The notes: a model not told the origin generated them from the letters alone. 63,685 nt of DNA from Candidatus Pacearchaeota archaeon CG10_big_fil_rev_8_21_14_0_10_34_76 (GCA_002763075.1 PFDB01000002.1:126286-189970), one strand, 5' to 3'; shown: positions 34,191 through 42,048, counted from the stretch's first letter. Translations and numbers: made by a program.

Positions 34191-35302
34191 AGAGTTGTGC
34201 CCTCCGATTTATCAAGAATTAACTCTCCAATATTATTTCCTTCCTGATCTTTAAGAACAATTTCTTCTGAATTTGAAGGTATTGTAAATCTGAATACATC
34301 CAAGTCTAAAACTTCTCCAGATATAATATCTTCTCCATCATATTGAACATCTGTAAAAATAAAATCATTTATTGAATTGGTGTTTGTGTAACCCTCTTGA
34401 GAATTGACTTCTAATGTAAGTTCCTTATCAGTAGAAATATCTGTCTGAGAGCATCCTGTAATCAATGTAGGCTCTAGAATTAAATTTCCCTCAGGGTTTA
34501 ATTGACCTGTAACTAAAAAATATTTTTCTTCCTGACAAGGATTTTCATCTTCTACTACAAATCCAGTTAATGGGGATTTCTTTGATAGCTTTTTTGATAA
34601 TGAGTTTGATATTGCAGAAGTGCTAACCTTGTTGTAATCGTTTGTAGAAAGAGTGCGCATTACGCTATTTTCAGAGGGTCTAAGAAGATTTGAGAGAGAG
34701 CACCCTGCGAAGTCACATGAATCTTCGAGCCCATTAAAATCTGCACAGGTCGTTGCACAATTAACTGAGTTTTTAGGTGGCTTTTGATTGTTTAGGTATT
34801 CCTCAGCAAGATTTGATATTGCATGCCCTAATTCATGAGTTTGAACAGTCATAGAGTGCCTTGTATTGATGCTTATAAGAGAGTTATATGCTGAACTTCT
34901 AATTGTGTTGTCTTCTAAATTCTTTAAAGCGATTATTACATCATTTGGACAAGATCCTGCTGTAGAAAAAGTGGTTGCATCATCACATAAAACCGCTACA
35001 CCCTTGTAAATTCTGCATTCGGGGTCTGAGTCCACATAATAAATATTAAAATCTTTTTTTCTTTCATTAAATGGAGGAGTTTCTAGAAAAAATTCTGAAT
35101 ATTTAATCACGCTATCCTTGTTTCCAATATATACTATATTCACCTTCTCTGGGCCATTGTAAATCAAGGTATTGCATTTCTTTAATTGAGTGTTCAAATC
35201 CGGAGAAAGACCTGAGTCCTGAGGAATTGTAAGATATAATGAGAAAATTATTGATAATCCAAGAATGGCTGTTCCAGATATAAATAATAATCTTGATTTC
35301 AT
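34178..35302 (-). CDS. Secreted zinc metallopeptidase (M64-like), membrane-anchored
   Basis: A 374-residue protein starting MKSRLLFISGTAILGLSIIF (signal anchor). The catalytic centre is VQTHELGHAISNLAEEYL (HExxH plus downstream acid), close to the IgA-type M64 peptidase pattern. Paired cysteines follow (CATTC, DSCDFAGC). The C-terminal 120 residues are a beta-rich outside domain. An earlier ATG at 35347 is in frame, but the start at 35302 puts the signal anchor at the N-terminus. It is the first gene of an operon with the pilin. Confidence 0.7.
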   Translation of the reverse strand: MKSRLLFISGTAILGLSIIFSLYLTIPQDSGLSPDLNTQLKKCNTLIYNGPEKVNIVYIGNKDSVIKYSEFFLETPPFNERKKDFNIYYVDSDPECRIYKGVAVLCDDATTFSTAGSCPNDVIIALKNLEDNTIRSSAYNSLISINTRHSMTVQTHELGHAISNLAEEYLNNQKPPKNSVNCATTCADFNGLEDSCDFAGCSLSNLLRPSENSVMRTLSTNDYNKVSTSAISNSLSKKLSKKSPLTGFVVEDENPCQEEKYFLVTGQLNPEGNLILEPTLITGCSQTDISTDKELTLEVNSQEGYTNTNSINDFIFTDVQYDGEDIISGEVLDLDVFRFTIPSNSEEIVLKDQEGNNIGELILDKSEGTTLCKK

Positions 35303-35464
35303 ATACTGATAAATATTAGATAACTTAAATACATTCTGATAATTCATAATATGCACGTATGTGTGGCCAGATGATTGCACAAATGGTCATATGCAAACAC
35401 TTAAATAAGATAGTTTTTTGATTTTTTTTAGTTAGAATGGGTACTACTTATTCTTTCAGATGAA

Positions 35465-35905
35465 ATGAGTATTAAGAAAAACGATAAAATAAAGGTAGAA
35501 TATGAAGGCAGACTAGAAGATGGAACTGTTTTTGATAGTTCTGAAAAGCATAATGGTCAACTTTTAGAGTTTACTGCTGGTGTTGGGGAAGTCATCAAGG
35601 GGTTTGATGATGCTGTTATTGGAATGGAAATAGATGAAGAAAAAGAGTTTACATTGAAACCTGAAGAGGCATATGGAGAAGCAAACGAAGAATTGAAGCA
35701 AGATATTCCTAAAGACATATTTAAGGGGCAAGAACCAAAACCTGGGATGGTAATTGTTCTTTCTAGCCCAGATGGAAAACAATTTCCAGTTAATATATTG
35801 AGTGTTAATGAAGAATCTATAACTGTTGATTTGAATCATCCTCTTGCAGGCAAAACTCTAATATTTAAGATAAAAATAAAGGAAATTCAGCAAAGTTCTG
35901 AATAG
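35465..35905 (+). CDS. FKBP-type peptidyl-prolyl isomerase (SlyD-like)
   Basis: A 146-residue protein with IKVEYEGRLEDGTVFDSSE, VIKGFDDAVIGMEIDEEKEF and PEEAYGE, followed by an inserted flap domain (about 70-125) and DLNHPLAGKTLIFKIKI. That layout is the SlyD-like, short archaeal FKBP. No signal peptide, so it works in the cytoplasm as a folding helper. It is divergent from the peptidase gene. Confidence 0.95.
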   Translation: MSIKKNDKIKVEYEGRLEDGTVFDSSEKHNGQLLEFTAGVGEVIKGFDDAVIGMEIDEEKEFTLKPEEAYGEANEELKQDIPKDIFKGQEPKPGMVIVLSSPDGKQFPVNILSVNEESITVDLNHPLAGKTLIFKIKIKEIQQSSE

Positions 35906-35973
35906 AGTGAACAACCTTATAACAAGGAATAGACATTACAAAGGTTTTTAATCGCTCACTAATTTAATTTAAA

Positions 35974-37575
35974 ATGAATAAAAATAAGAAAAATCAAAAC
36001 TTTTCATCTAAAAATAGACACGAAGTTAAATCGTGTACTCTGGATCAAATAGATAGAAATTCTATTGGAAACTTTTTAGAGGTCGAGTGTATAACAGATA
36101 GTGTTGGACAGACTTCTGGACCTACATTATTTTCAGTTAGTGATGGAACTGGGAGTTTTATGTTAAAGGGTTTTGCTAGTAAACCTGGAGAGAGGGCACA
36201 CGTAGAAATTAATGCAGAAGATTATATTTCAGCTAAAATAAAAATTAATGAATATAATAATTCATTAGAAGGAGAGATTATTTCTATTAAAAAGTTAAAT
36301 GATTCTGAAAAAAATATTCTCATCAAAAGGATGCAAGATCTTCTTAGAGAAAGATCTAAAGCAAGAGATGTTCAATTTATGATTAATAGTCCAATACTTG
36401 ACAAATTAAGAGAGAGTATGATGAAAGCTGCGACTGAGATTAAACTTGCAGTCATGCAAAACAGACCAATAATTGTTAGACATCATAATGATGCAGACGG
36501 ATATTCCGCAGGGTACTCCTTAGAAAAGGCCATAATTCCTTTGATTGAACAACAACATGGAGGAGGAAAGAGTGCATGGGAATTTTATACTCGGGCTCCT
36601 TGTGCAGCGCCGTTTTATGAAATAGATGATTCTATAAGAGACACTGCAAATTCTCTGAGAAATGTTGCAAAGTTTTCAAACAAAATGCCTCTTGTTGTAA
36701 TTGCAGATAATGGTTCAAGTTCAGAGGATTTGATGGGAATAAAACAAGGAAAAATTCATGGAATGGATTTCATTGTTATTGATCATCATTATTTTGATAA
36801 AGACGTTATATCTCAAGAAGTGTTAGTCCATATTAATCCTTTTCTCGTCGGTGAAGATGGACAAAAGTTTTCTGCTGGGATGTTGTGTGCAGAACTTGCA
36901 AGGATGATTTATCAAGTTGAAAACATTGAACAGATTGCTGCAATGGCAGGACTTGCAGATAGGATCGATTTATCTAATGAGGATGCTGTAAATCAATATG
37001 TAAAACTTGCAGAAGGCCAAGGATATTCCAAAAAACTTTTAAGTGAAATAGCGACGGTAATTGATTTTGTTTCTGCAAAATTGAGATTTATGGAGGCACG
37101 AGAGTATATCGAAACAGTTTTTGGAGAACCAAGAGAGCAGCAGAAGAAACTTGTTGGATTAATGGCTCCATATATTGGTGAACTTGATAGGAAAGGACTT
37201 GAGATGGCTAAATCTGGAGCAACTCTTGAAAAGCTTGGAAGAGTTACATTACAATTAGTTGAAGTAGATAAAACATTCCCTGGATTTGGATTCTTTCCTA
37301 AACCTGGGAGAGCTGTTGGGCTTGTACATGATTTTGTTCAGAAAGATAAAAATCTCGACGCTGTCGTAACTGTTGGGGTGATGAACACTGCAATAACTAT
37401 TAGAGCAACTGACAAGGCAGACTTTTCAGTTCATGAACTTATTAAGGAGATTAATAAAAAAGTAAAAGATGTTTTTGCTGAAGGTGGCGGACATAAGAAT
37501 GCTGGAAGCATTACATTCTTGCCGTCGAAGAAAGAAGAAGTTCTTAAGGTGTTGAGAGATTTTGTCAGGAAATAA
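35974..37575 (+). CDS. RecJ-like DHH phosphoesterase with N-terminal OB fold
   Basis: A 533-residue protein. Residues about 20-105 form an OB fold (GNFLEVECITDSVGQ, FMLKGFASKPGERA). The DHH domain has VRHHNDADGYSAGYSL (about 168), VVIADNGSS and FIVIDHHYFD (the DHH motif, about 268), and the DHHA1 end has FAEGGGHKNAGSITF. This is the plan of archaeal RecJ-like nucleases such as GAN, which associate with GINS and the replication fork. A TATA-like TTTTTAATCG precedes it. Confidence 0.9.
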   Translation: MNKNKKNQNFSSKNRHEVKSCTLDQIDRNSIGNFLEVECITDSVGQTSGPTLFSVSDGTGSFMLKGFASKPGERAHVEINAEDYISAKIKINEYNNSLEGEIISIKKLNDSEKNILIKRMQDLLRERSKARDVQFMINSPILDKLRESMMKAATEIKLAVMQNRPIIVRHHNDADGYSAGYSLEKAIIPLIEQQHGGGKSAWEFYTRAPCAAPFYEIDDSIRDTANSLRNVAKFSNKMPLVVIADNGSSSEDLMGIKQGKIHGMDFIVIDHHYFDKDVISQEVLVHINPFLVGEDGQKFSAGMLCAELARMIYQVENIEQIAAMAGLADRIDLSNEDAVNQYVKLAEGQGYSKKLLSEIATVIDFVSAKLRFMEAREYIETVFGEPREQQKKLVGLMAPYIGELDRKGLEMAKSGATLEKLGRVTLQLVEVDKTFPGFGFFPKPGRAVGLVHDFVQKDKNLDAVVTVGVMNTAITIRATDKADFSVHELIKEINKKVKDVFAEGGGHKNAGSITFLPSKKEEVLKVLRDFVRK

Positions 37576-37592
37576 ATTTGTAAGAGAACTGT

Positions 37593-37841
37593 TTATTCTT
37601 GAGTGTTGATGCTTTCTTCAAGAGCCCTTCCAATGATTCTGATTTCTTCAGGATCAAGAACCCCATTGTTATTTTGATCATAATATAACATGACTCTTTG
37701 ACCTTCTGGACCAAGTGCGTTGTTATACCTTGCCATATGCTCATGAATCCCATAAATAGAAATTCCTGTAGCAATTCCTGTAGCCCCAAGTACAATCAGC
37801 TTCCCACATAAACTTCCTCGAGGGGTTGGGTCTTTTCCCAT
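37593..37841 (-). CDS. Small membrane protein with an EF-hand-like loop
   Basis: An 82-residue protein: one hydrophobic segment (LIVLGATGIATGISIYGI, about 15-32), then a hydrophilic tail with YYDQNNNGVLDPEEIRIIGR. The 12 residues DQNNNGVLDPEE fit a canonical EF-hand calcium loop (D1, N3, N5, G6, L8, D9, E12). No second EF hand is seen. Function unknown; it could sense calcium outside or just inside the membrane. It is followed by convergent recJ-like gene 17 nt away. Confidence 0.6.
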   Translation of the reverse strand: MGKDPTPRGSLCGKLIVLGATGIATGISIYGIHEHMARYNNALGPEGQRVMLYYDQNNNGVLDPEEIRIIGRALEESINTQE

Positions 37842-37926
37842 AATAAAATTGGGAAAAAAGATTATTTAAAGATTTATATAATCTTATTTTTGGATGGCTC
37901 TTAGAAGTAAGTTTACAGAAATTATG

Positions 37927-38286
37927 TTAGCGATTTAAAATATTTGAACCCGTATATCCTAAAGCATAACCCAATCCTAAAAAAATTGATGAGCCGACAA
38001 AACCAAGTCCTGCGCCAACTGCTCTTTCTCCGGTAATAAGGGCGTATTCCATTCCCGTTGGTCTTTGATGATACTTTTCCATTTCGCGTTCTGTATCAGA
38101 GGGGGTTGGGAATGTTATTCCTCCTGTAATTGCGCCTATAAATGGAAACCCGGTCATTAGTGCGTCGTCTAAATAAGTGTCAGTTATTGGAAGTCCTATT
38201 TCTGTGCTTATTCCCTTTGCAAATCCAAATGCAAGTGATACAGTATATGCTGTTCCTAGTCCAATTATTTTTTTTAAATTTCTCAT
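37927..38286 (-). CDS. Hypothetical glycine-rich membrane protein
   Basis: A 119-residue protein with three or more weakly hydrophobic segments (IIGLGTAYTVSLAFGFAKGI, FPFIGAITGGITF, AVGAGLGFVGSSIFLGLGYA) rich in glycine. No family recognised. Third gene of a leftward operon after 38529-38921 and 38283-38519, joined by a 4-nt ATGA overlap. Confidence 0.55.
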   Translation of the reverse strand: MRNLKKIIGLGTAYTVSLAFGFAKGISTEIGLPITDTYLDDALMTGFPFIGAITGGITFPTPSDTEREMEKYHQRPTGMEYALITGERAVGAGLGFVGSSIFLGLGYALGYTGSNILNR

Positions 38287-38519
38287 TTTCTTGTAACTAG
38301 ATAAAGTGCTCCTAATAAACTTGAGGTATATAATGCGCCTGCGAGAAGTTCTCTTGAATCAAGATTTTCTTTTTTGAAGGATGGTTCTTCTCCTCTGATA
38401 ATTGCGGTCGTTTCTTGGTATGCTTTGTGAAGTTCTGGTTTGAAATTATCTAGTTGGGAAACTCCTAAGGCAATTATGGATATTGCTAAAAGATTTCTTA
38501 TTGGTTTTCTTCTTGTCAT
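38283..38519 (-). CDS. Hypothetical small membrane protein
   Basis: A 78-residue protein with a basic start (MTRRKPIRNLLAISIIALGV), a charged middle and a C-terminal hydrophobic stretch (GALYTSSLLGALYLVTRK). Probably two membrane passes. Family unknown. It starts 9 nt after the stop of the upstream gene and overlaps the downstream gene by 4 nt, so all three are one transcript. Confidence 0.55.
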   Translation of the reverse strand: MTRRKPIRNLLAISIIALGVSQLDNFKPELHKAYQETTAIIRGEEPSFKKENLDSRELLAGALYTSSLLGALYLVTRK

Positions 38520-38528
38520 GTTAGATGG

Positions 38529-38921
38529 TTAAGAATTTAAAGTGCTCGGATCTGAAGGGGAATATTCCGGAAAAATTATTTTCTTTAGGTATTCGGGAAG
38601 CCCTGACCCTTCTAGTATGTCTCTTATGTCTGGATTAGTCACCGGGTTTTTGGATTCCCAAGAATGTCCCTTTTGATGAAATTCATACCTTCCAACTAGT
38701 TCCCATTTTTCTCCCCTATCGTCTACGTCGTGTCTGATAACGTTTAATTCTTCCTCTGGACCGATGTAACAATTTCCCCTTGGTAAGTTCTTTAAGTCTC
38801 TTTTTTCATGACTGATGGTAAGAAAACAATTTGAAAACCCGTCCTCTCTTCTTTGAATAACAGTATACACTTTTCCTTCACTTGTGATTTCTCCAACGAA
38901 TTTTGTTTCAAGAGTTCCCAT
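38529..38921 (-). CDS. Hypothetical soluble protein under the shared divergent promoter
   Basis: A 130-residue protein, beta-rich by appearance (TKFVGEITSEGKVYTVIQRR, then CFLTISHEKRDL). No family recognised. Its start lies exactly 22 nt from a 28-bp element also found 22 nt upstream of the genes at 39565-40014 and 40544-40798. It is the first gene of a three-gene leftward operon. Confidence 0.55.
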   Translation of the reverse strand: MGTLETKFVGEITSEGKVYTVIQRREDGFSNCFLTISHEKRDLKNLPRGNCYIGPEEELNVIRHDVDDRGEKWELVGRYEFHQKGHSWESKNPVTNPDIRDILEGSGLPEYLKKIIFPEYSPSDPSTLNS

Positions 38922-38942
38922 GAAAATTCTTAATTTTTGAAG

Positions 38943-39007
38943 TTTTTAAATTTATCTTAAAGCGAACTTATAGAAAGAGTTAAAAAGAGAAGAAAATAAG
39001 GATTTTT
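38943..39007. promoter_or_regulatory. Divergent promoter module (copy C of a shared element)
   Basis: 38943-38970 (TTTTTAAATTTATCTTAAAG...) matches 26 of 28 bases of the elements at 40036 and 40820. Read on the minus strand it gives a TATA-like ATAAATTTAAAAA ending 22 nt before the ATG at 38921. The rightward side has TTAAAAAGAG at 38980-38989, 28 nt before the ATG at 39008, the same spacing as at 40131-40140 before the ATG at 40159. Confidence 0.7.
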
Positions 39008-39358
39008 ATGACTGATACGAGATATACACCAGAGGGCTTGCCTAGAGTTACAAGAGCAACAATCGAAGAGTACATGAGAAACTATAAAAGAATACACGAT
39101 AGTCTCCAAGTTCCTTATAATGAAATTGCTATGGAAATGAGAAGTGAAATTGCTATGGAAATGAGAAGAGAAAATCCCGAAATAGCCGACTGGTTCGCAA
39201 AGTCTCTGAAAAAAACACCAGCAATGTCAAGAGAGGTATCAATGTCTATGGTTATAGGGGCTAGTATGTTATATGGTTTGCTAAAGGAACAAGCAGAGAA
39301 AAATCGTGATGAGGATGAAAAAGCGAGAGTATCTTTTGAAGGATATCAATTAGAGTAA
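39008..39358 (+). CDS. Hypothetical protein with an internal 8-residue duplication
   Basis: A 116-residue, mostly helical charged protein. A 24-bp tandem duplication at 39122-39169 gives EIAMEMRS followed by EIAMEMRR. A moderately hydrophobic stretch (VSMSMVIGASMLYGLL) may be a membrane or packing helix. No family recognised. It shares a rightward promoter element with the gene at 40159. Confidence 0.55.
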   Translation: MTDTRYTPEGLPRVTRATIEEYMRNYKRIHDSLQVPYNEIAMEMRSEIAMEMRRENPEIADWFAKSLKKTPAMSREVSMSMVIGASMLYGLLKEQAEKNRDEDEKARVSFEGYQLE

Positions 39359-39406
39359 ATTCTTAGGTCTCTAAAACTTTAAATAGATTTGATTATTAAT
39401 TTTGAT

Positions 39407-39568
39407 ATGAAGATCATAAAAGAGAGGTCAAGAACCTATAAGGAACAGGCATATTACAAGTATAAAATAAATATCCCTGAGATGAAATTAGATGATGCAG
39501 GGTTTAAAGAAGGTGATGAATTAGAGTGTGTTGCTGAGAAAGGGAAAATTGTTTTGAAGAGGGCCTAA
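39407..39568 (+). CDS. Small AbrB/SpoVT-like DNA-binding protein
   Basis: A 53-residue protein starting MKIIKERSRTYKEQAYYKYK. The second half, KLDDAGFKEGDELECVAEKG followed by KIVLKRA, is the swapped-hairpin pattern seen in AbrB/MazE-like domains (GxxxGDELxV...G.I.L.K). A TATA-like TTTAAATAG precedes it by about 30 nt. Small size suggests a dimeric regulator or an orphan antitoxin; no toxin gene is recognised beside it. Confidence 0.6.
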   Translation: MKIIKERSRTYKEQAYYKYKINIPEMKLDDAGFKEGDELECVAEKGKIVLKRA

Positions 39569-40014
39569 ACAAGTGATCTTAAATCTCTTGGAACGGAGGA
39601 GGGCACTTTTTCTTCGTATTCCGGCTTGCGATAGAGGCCTCTAGGAATACGTAAGCTTTCGAGAACGCGATGATCTCCTGGGAATTCTATCGGCCAAAAA
39701 TCCAAATATCCGAGACAAGATAGTTCGCCTTCTGAAATTCTGAAAGTTTTTTCAGCAAAATCTGAAATAATCTTGGCTTCTTCTGTCGATTTGTGTATTC
39801 CTGGAGTAGAGTAGAAATCATTTAAATGCCTATAAACTCTAGAGAGTATTCGCATTCCAATTAATTCATCGCGTGAAAAAGATTCATTGAATTTTTCAAT
39901 TTTCTTTCTTTCATCTCTATTGCACTCAATCCATCCTTGTTCCCAAGGTTTTTGTGGATTACTCACAAGTCTATGAAAGACAGGTTTTTTGAATGGTTTT
40001 TGATAGGGTATCAT
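39565..40014 (-). CDS. Hypothetical protein under shared promoter copy A
   Basis: A 149-residue soluble protein (FHRLVSNPQKPWEQGWIECN, then FDRDELIGM-like helix and GELSCLGYLDFWPIEFPGDH). No family recognised. It starts 22 nt from shared element copy A and ends by overlapping the convergent AbrB-like gene by 4 nt. Confidence 0.55.
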   Translation of the reverse strand: MIPYQKPFKKPVFHRLVSNPQKPWEQGWIECNRDERKKIEKFNESFSRDELIGMRILSRVYRHLNDFYSTPGIHKSTEEAKIISDFAEKTFRISEGELSCLGYLDFWPIEFPGDHRVLESLRIPRGLYRKPEYEEKVPSSVPRDLRSLV

Positions 40015-40035
40015 AATTGGTGATAGAGGGGGACA

Positions 40036-40106
40036 TTTTTAAATTTATCTTAATCCGAACTTATCCTTTATGTTGGAAGTTATTGGCGAAAGCTAAAGGT
40101 TTTAGC
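40036..40106. repeat. 71-bp dispersed repeat, copy A (promoter and hairpin)
   Basis: This 71-bp segment and the one at 40820-40890 match at about 66 positions without gaps. Both start 22 nt upstream of a leftward gene. The minus strand reads as TATA-like ATAAATTTAAAAA preceded by TAAGTTCGGATTAAG. The far end carries the inverted repeat GCTAAAGGTTTTAGC, a possible operator hairpin. In this copy a rightward promoter (TTAAAAAGAG, 40131-40140) follows. Confidence 0.85.
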
Positions 40107-40158
40107 ATGTGAATTCTAGGATAGGAATGGTTAAAAAGAGCGGAAAAGTAAGTTTTTT

Positions 40159-40485
40159 ATGGAATCATTAGATATTGAGATTGGAAAAGTACTTGACAAA
40201 GATTTAGAAAAATCTAGAAAACGAGTTGGGCTTGCTTTAAATTCTAGGATTTGGAAATATTTAAATGCTGTTGTAAGCAATCATGCAAGAAAGATAGAGG
40301 GTCGTGTTAAAGCAAGGTCGGGGATAGAATGTTCTGAATTACGAAGCTATAATGATGCGGTTGATGCATTGGCTCAGTTTGAAAATCTTTTGCAAAGAGA
40401 ATTTCACCTCAGTGTTGGTAGAGTTAATTATGCAATGACCGAAGTCTACAGACAATCTTATTCTGAAAAAAGAGTTCCTGCTTAA
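40159..40485 (+). CDS. Hypothetical helical protein
   Basis: A 108-residue basic, mainly helical protein (DLEKSRKRVGLALNSRIW, NHARKIEGRVKARSG, VGRVNYAMTEVYRQSY). No family recognised. Its upstream TTAAAAAGAG sits 28 nt from the ATG, exactly as for the gene at 39008. The composition would fit a nucleic-acid-binding protein, but no motif proves it. Confidence 0.55.
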   Translation: MESLDIEIGKVLDKDLEKSRKRVGLALNSRIWKYLNAVVSNHARKIEGRVKARSGIECSELRSYNDAVDALAQFENLLQREFHLSVGRVNYAMTEVYRQSYSEKRVPA

Positions 40486-40543
40486 CCCGAATCTTTCCAG
40501 AGTTCAGTTAATGTATCTTGTGCGAAGTTTTTACGTGTAAAAC

Positions 40544-40798
40544 TTATTTTTGTCTGTAAAATTGAATAGGGTATACTTCTGAAGGAGTTCCCGTGACATC
40601 TTTGCTAATTTTGTATCCTATTACATATGCAACTGCTTCTTGGGGCACGTTTCTTTTTCCTTCAACCGAAAGTTCCCTTCCATCGATTCCTCCATCAATT
40701 TCAATTGCCCAAGTTGGTTTTCCCAAGGCTATTAAATCTGGCCTTTTTGGTATGTCTTCGTCCACTAATCCTTCAAGATTATTAGTCCATTTACTCAT
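40544..40798 (-). CDS. Hypothetical protein under shared promoter copy B
   Basis: An 84-residue protein (DLIALGKPTWAIEIDGGIDG and VPQEAVAYVIGYKISKDVTG). No family recognised, no membrane segment. It starts 22 nt from shared element copy B. The preceding 58 nt up to the convergent gene at 40485 hold nothing recognisable. Confidence 0.55.
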   Translation of the reverse strand: MSKWTNNLEGLVDEDIPKRPDLIALGKPTWAIEIDGGIDGRELSVEGKRNVPQEAVAYVIGYKISKDVTGTPSEVYPIQFYRQK

Positions 40799-40819
40799 TT
40801 TATTATCTTGGTTTTGAAG

Positions 40820-40890
40820 TTTTTAAATTTATCTTAATCCGAACTTATCTGTTATGTTGGAAGTTTTAGGCGTAAGCTAAAGGTTTTAGC
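40820..40890. repeat. 71-bp dispersed repeat, copy B (promoter and hairpin)
   Basis: Partner of the 71-bp element at 40036-40106, with about five substitutions and no gaps. The hairpin here extends to AGCTAAAGGTTTTAGCT (7-bp stem, 3-nt loop). It lies 22 nt upstream of the gene at 40544-40798. No rightward gene follows; instead the stop codon of a leftward DUF3096-like gene lies 5 nt beyond. Confidence 0.85.
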
Positions 40891-40894
40891 TAGA

Positions 40895-41056
40895 CTAGAT
40901 TGGTGAGAAATCAACATAAGTTCCTAGGAGTTGTAGAATTCCGAAAATTACTAGGTATAGTCCTACTGCCCATCTTAAGAGCTTTGGAAATATGAGAATT
41001 ACTATTCCAAGGATTATTGCTAGAATTGCTGAGATTGTTAATGAGATTGTAGCCAT
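40895..41056 (-). CDS. DUF3096-like small membrane protein
   Basis: A 53-residue protein, almost wholly hydrophobic: ATISLTISAILAIILGIVIL, then FPKLLRWAVGLYLVIFGILQ. Two membrane helices joined by a short FPKLLRW turn, as in the DUF3096 family found in many archaea and bacteria. Function unknown. No overlap with neighbours. Confidence 0.65.
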   Translation of the reverse strand: MATISLTISAILAIILGIVILIFPKLLRWAVGLYLVIFGILQLLGTYVDFSPI

Positions 41057-41114
41057 GTTTTATTTAGGTGTTTGAAGTTAATAAATCTTGTTAGTGTAAG
41101 TGAAGATGCTATGA

Positions 41115-41405
41115 CTAATGAGAATTAGATCTGTCTGTGAGGAAGTAAGAGGCTATTAGCATTAAAAGAAGGCTAAAAATTGTTATGAAAAATGAGGTGA
41201 GGAAACTTAATGTTGCGGTACCTTGAACATTTATGAATCTTATTACAAAAGACTCTACAACGTCAAAGATAGTTTGTCTCCATGTGAATGCGATTGTGAA
41301 TCCAAGAGCCACTATGATTAATAGACGCAACTGCCTACGGAATTCTTTCTTGAAGTTTTCTCCTCCAATGAAGAATGATTTTGCTTTCTTTTTTATTATT
41401 TTCAT
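41115..41405 (-). CDS. DUF5654-like membrane protein
   Basis: A 96-residue protein with a basic start and two membrane segments (LLIIVALGFTIAFTWRQTI and TSFFITIFSLLLMLIASYFL). The FKKEF...GFTIAFTW pattern is shared with the gene just upstream (41402-41776), so they are tandem paralogues. I associate them with the archaeal DUF5654 type; that name is tentative. 4-nt overlap with the upstream gene. Confidence 0.6.
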   Translation of the reverse strand: MKIIKKKAKSFFIGGENFKKEFRRQLRLLIIVALGFTIAFTWRQTIFDVVESFVIRFINVQGTATLSFLTSFFITIFSLLLMLIASYFLTDRSNSH

Positions 41406-41776
41406 TTTTTCCCTGGTTTATCTGGTGTTTTTGCCCATTTAGAAATAAACATGATACCTATGACGGATATTGCTGTGACTATTATTGCTGTATAAAGATC
41501 TGCAAGATAAGGATATTTTTCTAAAAGCTCACTTGTTTTATGGAAATTTTTGGCTAATTTTGTTATGAGATCTTTCCAAGAAAGCGCTATTATGAAACCA
41601 AACCCTGCCATTATTGCTGTTGATGTGTGCTTTTTGAATTCGGATCCAAATGCAGATCCTCCTTGGAGAACTCTTTTTCTGAGTTTAATTTTTTCTTTTT
41701 GAACTTGTTGTTCAACCTGCTTTTCTACCTCTTTTTTTAGCTCGTCCTGCTGTTTTTTTGTTAAATCTGATGACAT
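41402..41776 (-). CDS. DUF5654-like membrane protein with coiled-coil N-terminus
   Basis: A 124-residue protein. The first 40 residues are a charged coiled coil (LTKKQQDELKKEVEKQVEQQ); then FKKHTSTAIMAGFGFIIALS and a second membrane helix (TAIIVTAISVIGIMFISKWA). It is the first gene of a two-gene operon of paralogues. Possibly a membrane-bound oligomer. Confidence 0.6.
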   Translation of the reverse strand: MSSDLTKKQQDELKKEVEKQVEQQVQKEKIKLRKRVLQGGSAFGSEFKKHTSTAIMAGFGFIIALSWKDLITKLAKNFHKTSELLEKYPYLADLYTAIIVTAISVIGIMFISKWAKTPDKPGKK

Positions 41777-41899
41777 TAGTGTTAAGAGATATGAACATTT
41801 TTAATGCTTTCGTAAATATCTTGTGTTTTTTTGATGTTGTGTTGCGTACCGAGAGAAAATTGAATTAAATAAAAAAAATAAAGTTTGTTTTTGTTGGAA

Positions 41900-42046
41900 T
41901 TATTTACCAGTGAAAGCTCCAATTCCGCCTATGAAAGCTAGAATTCCGCCAATTGCTGGAAGAAAGTAGTCGAATCCCCAGAATTGTCCGATGAAAGCTA
42001 CAACTCCACCGATCAGAGCCAACCAGCTTTGCCAATTACCTGCCAT
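41900..42046 (-). CDS. 48-residue glycine-rich membrane peptide
   Basis: A short gene from the ATG at 42046 (MAGNWQSWLALIGGVVAFIG) with two hydrophobic stretches and GGILAFIGGIGAF. It has an exceptionally good ribosome-binding site and a TATA-like TTCTATAAAATGG further upstream, so it is probably strongly expressed. Family unknown; a small membrane-packing or hole-forming peptide is possible. Confidence 0.65.
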   Translation of the reverse strand: MAGNWQSWLALIGGVVAFIGQFWGFDYFLPAIGGILAFIGGIGAFTGK

Positions 42047-42048
42047 TT

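Noticed and set aside
35340-35395. Possible dif-like recombination site near the peptidase promoter (ATATGCA repeats)
   Set aside because: The repeats are direct rather than two inverted 11-bp arms, and the segment is 1.7 kb from xerA. Too weak to call.
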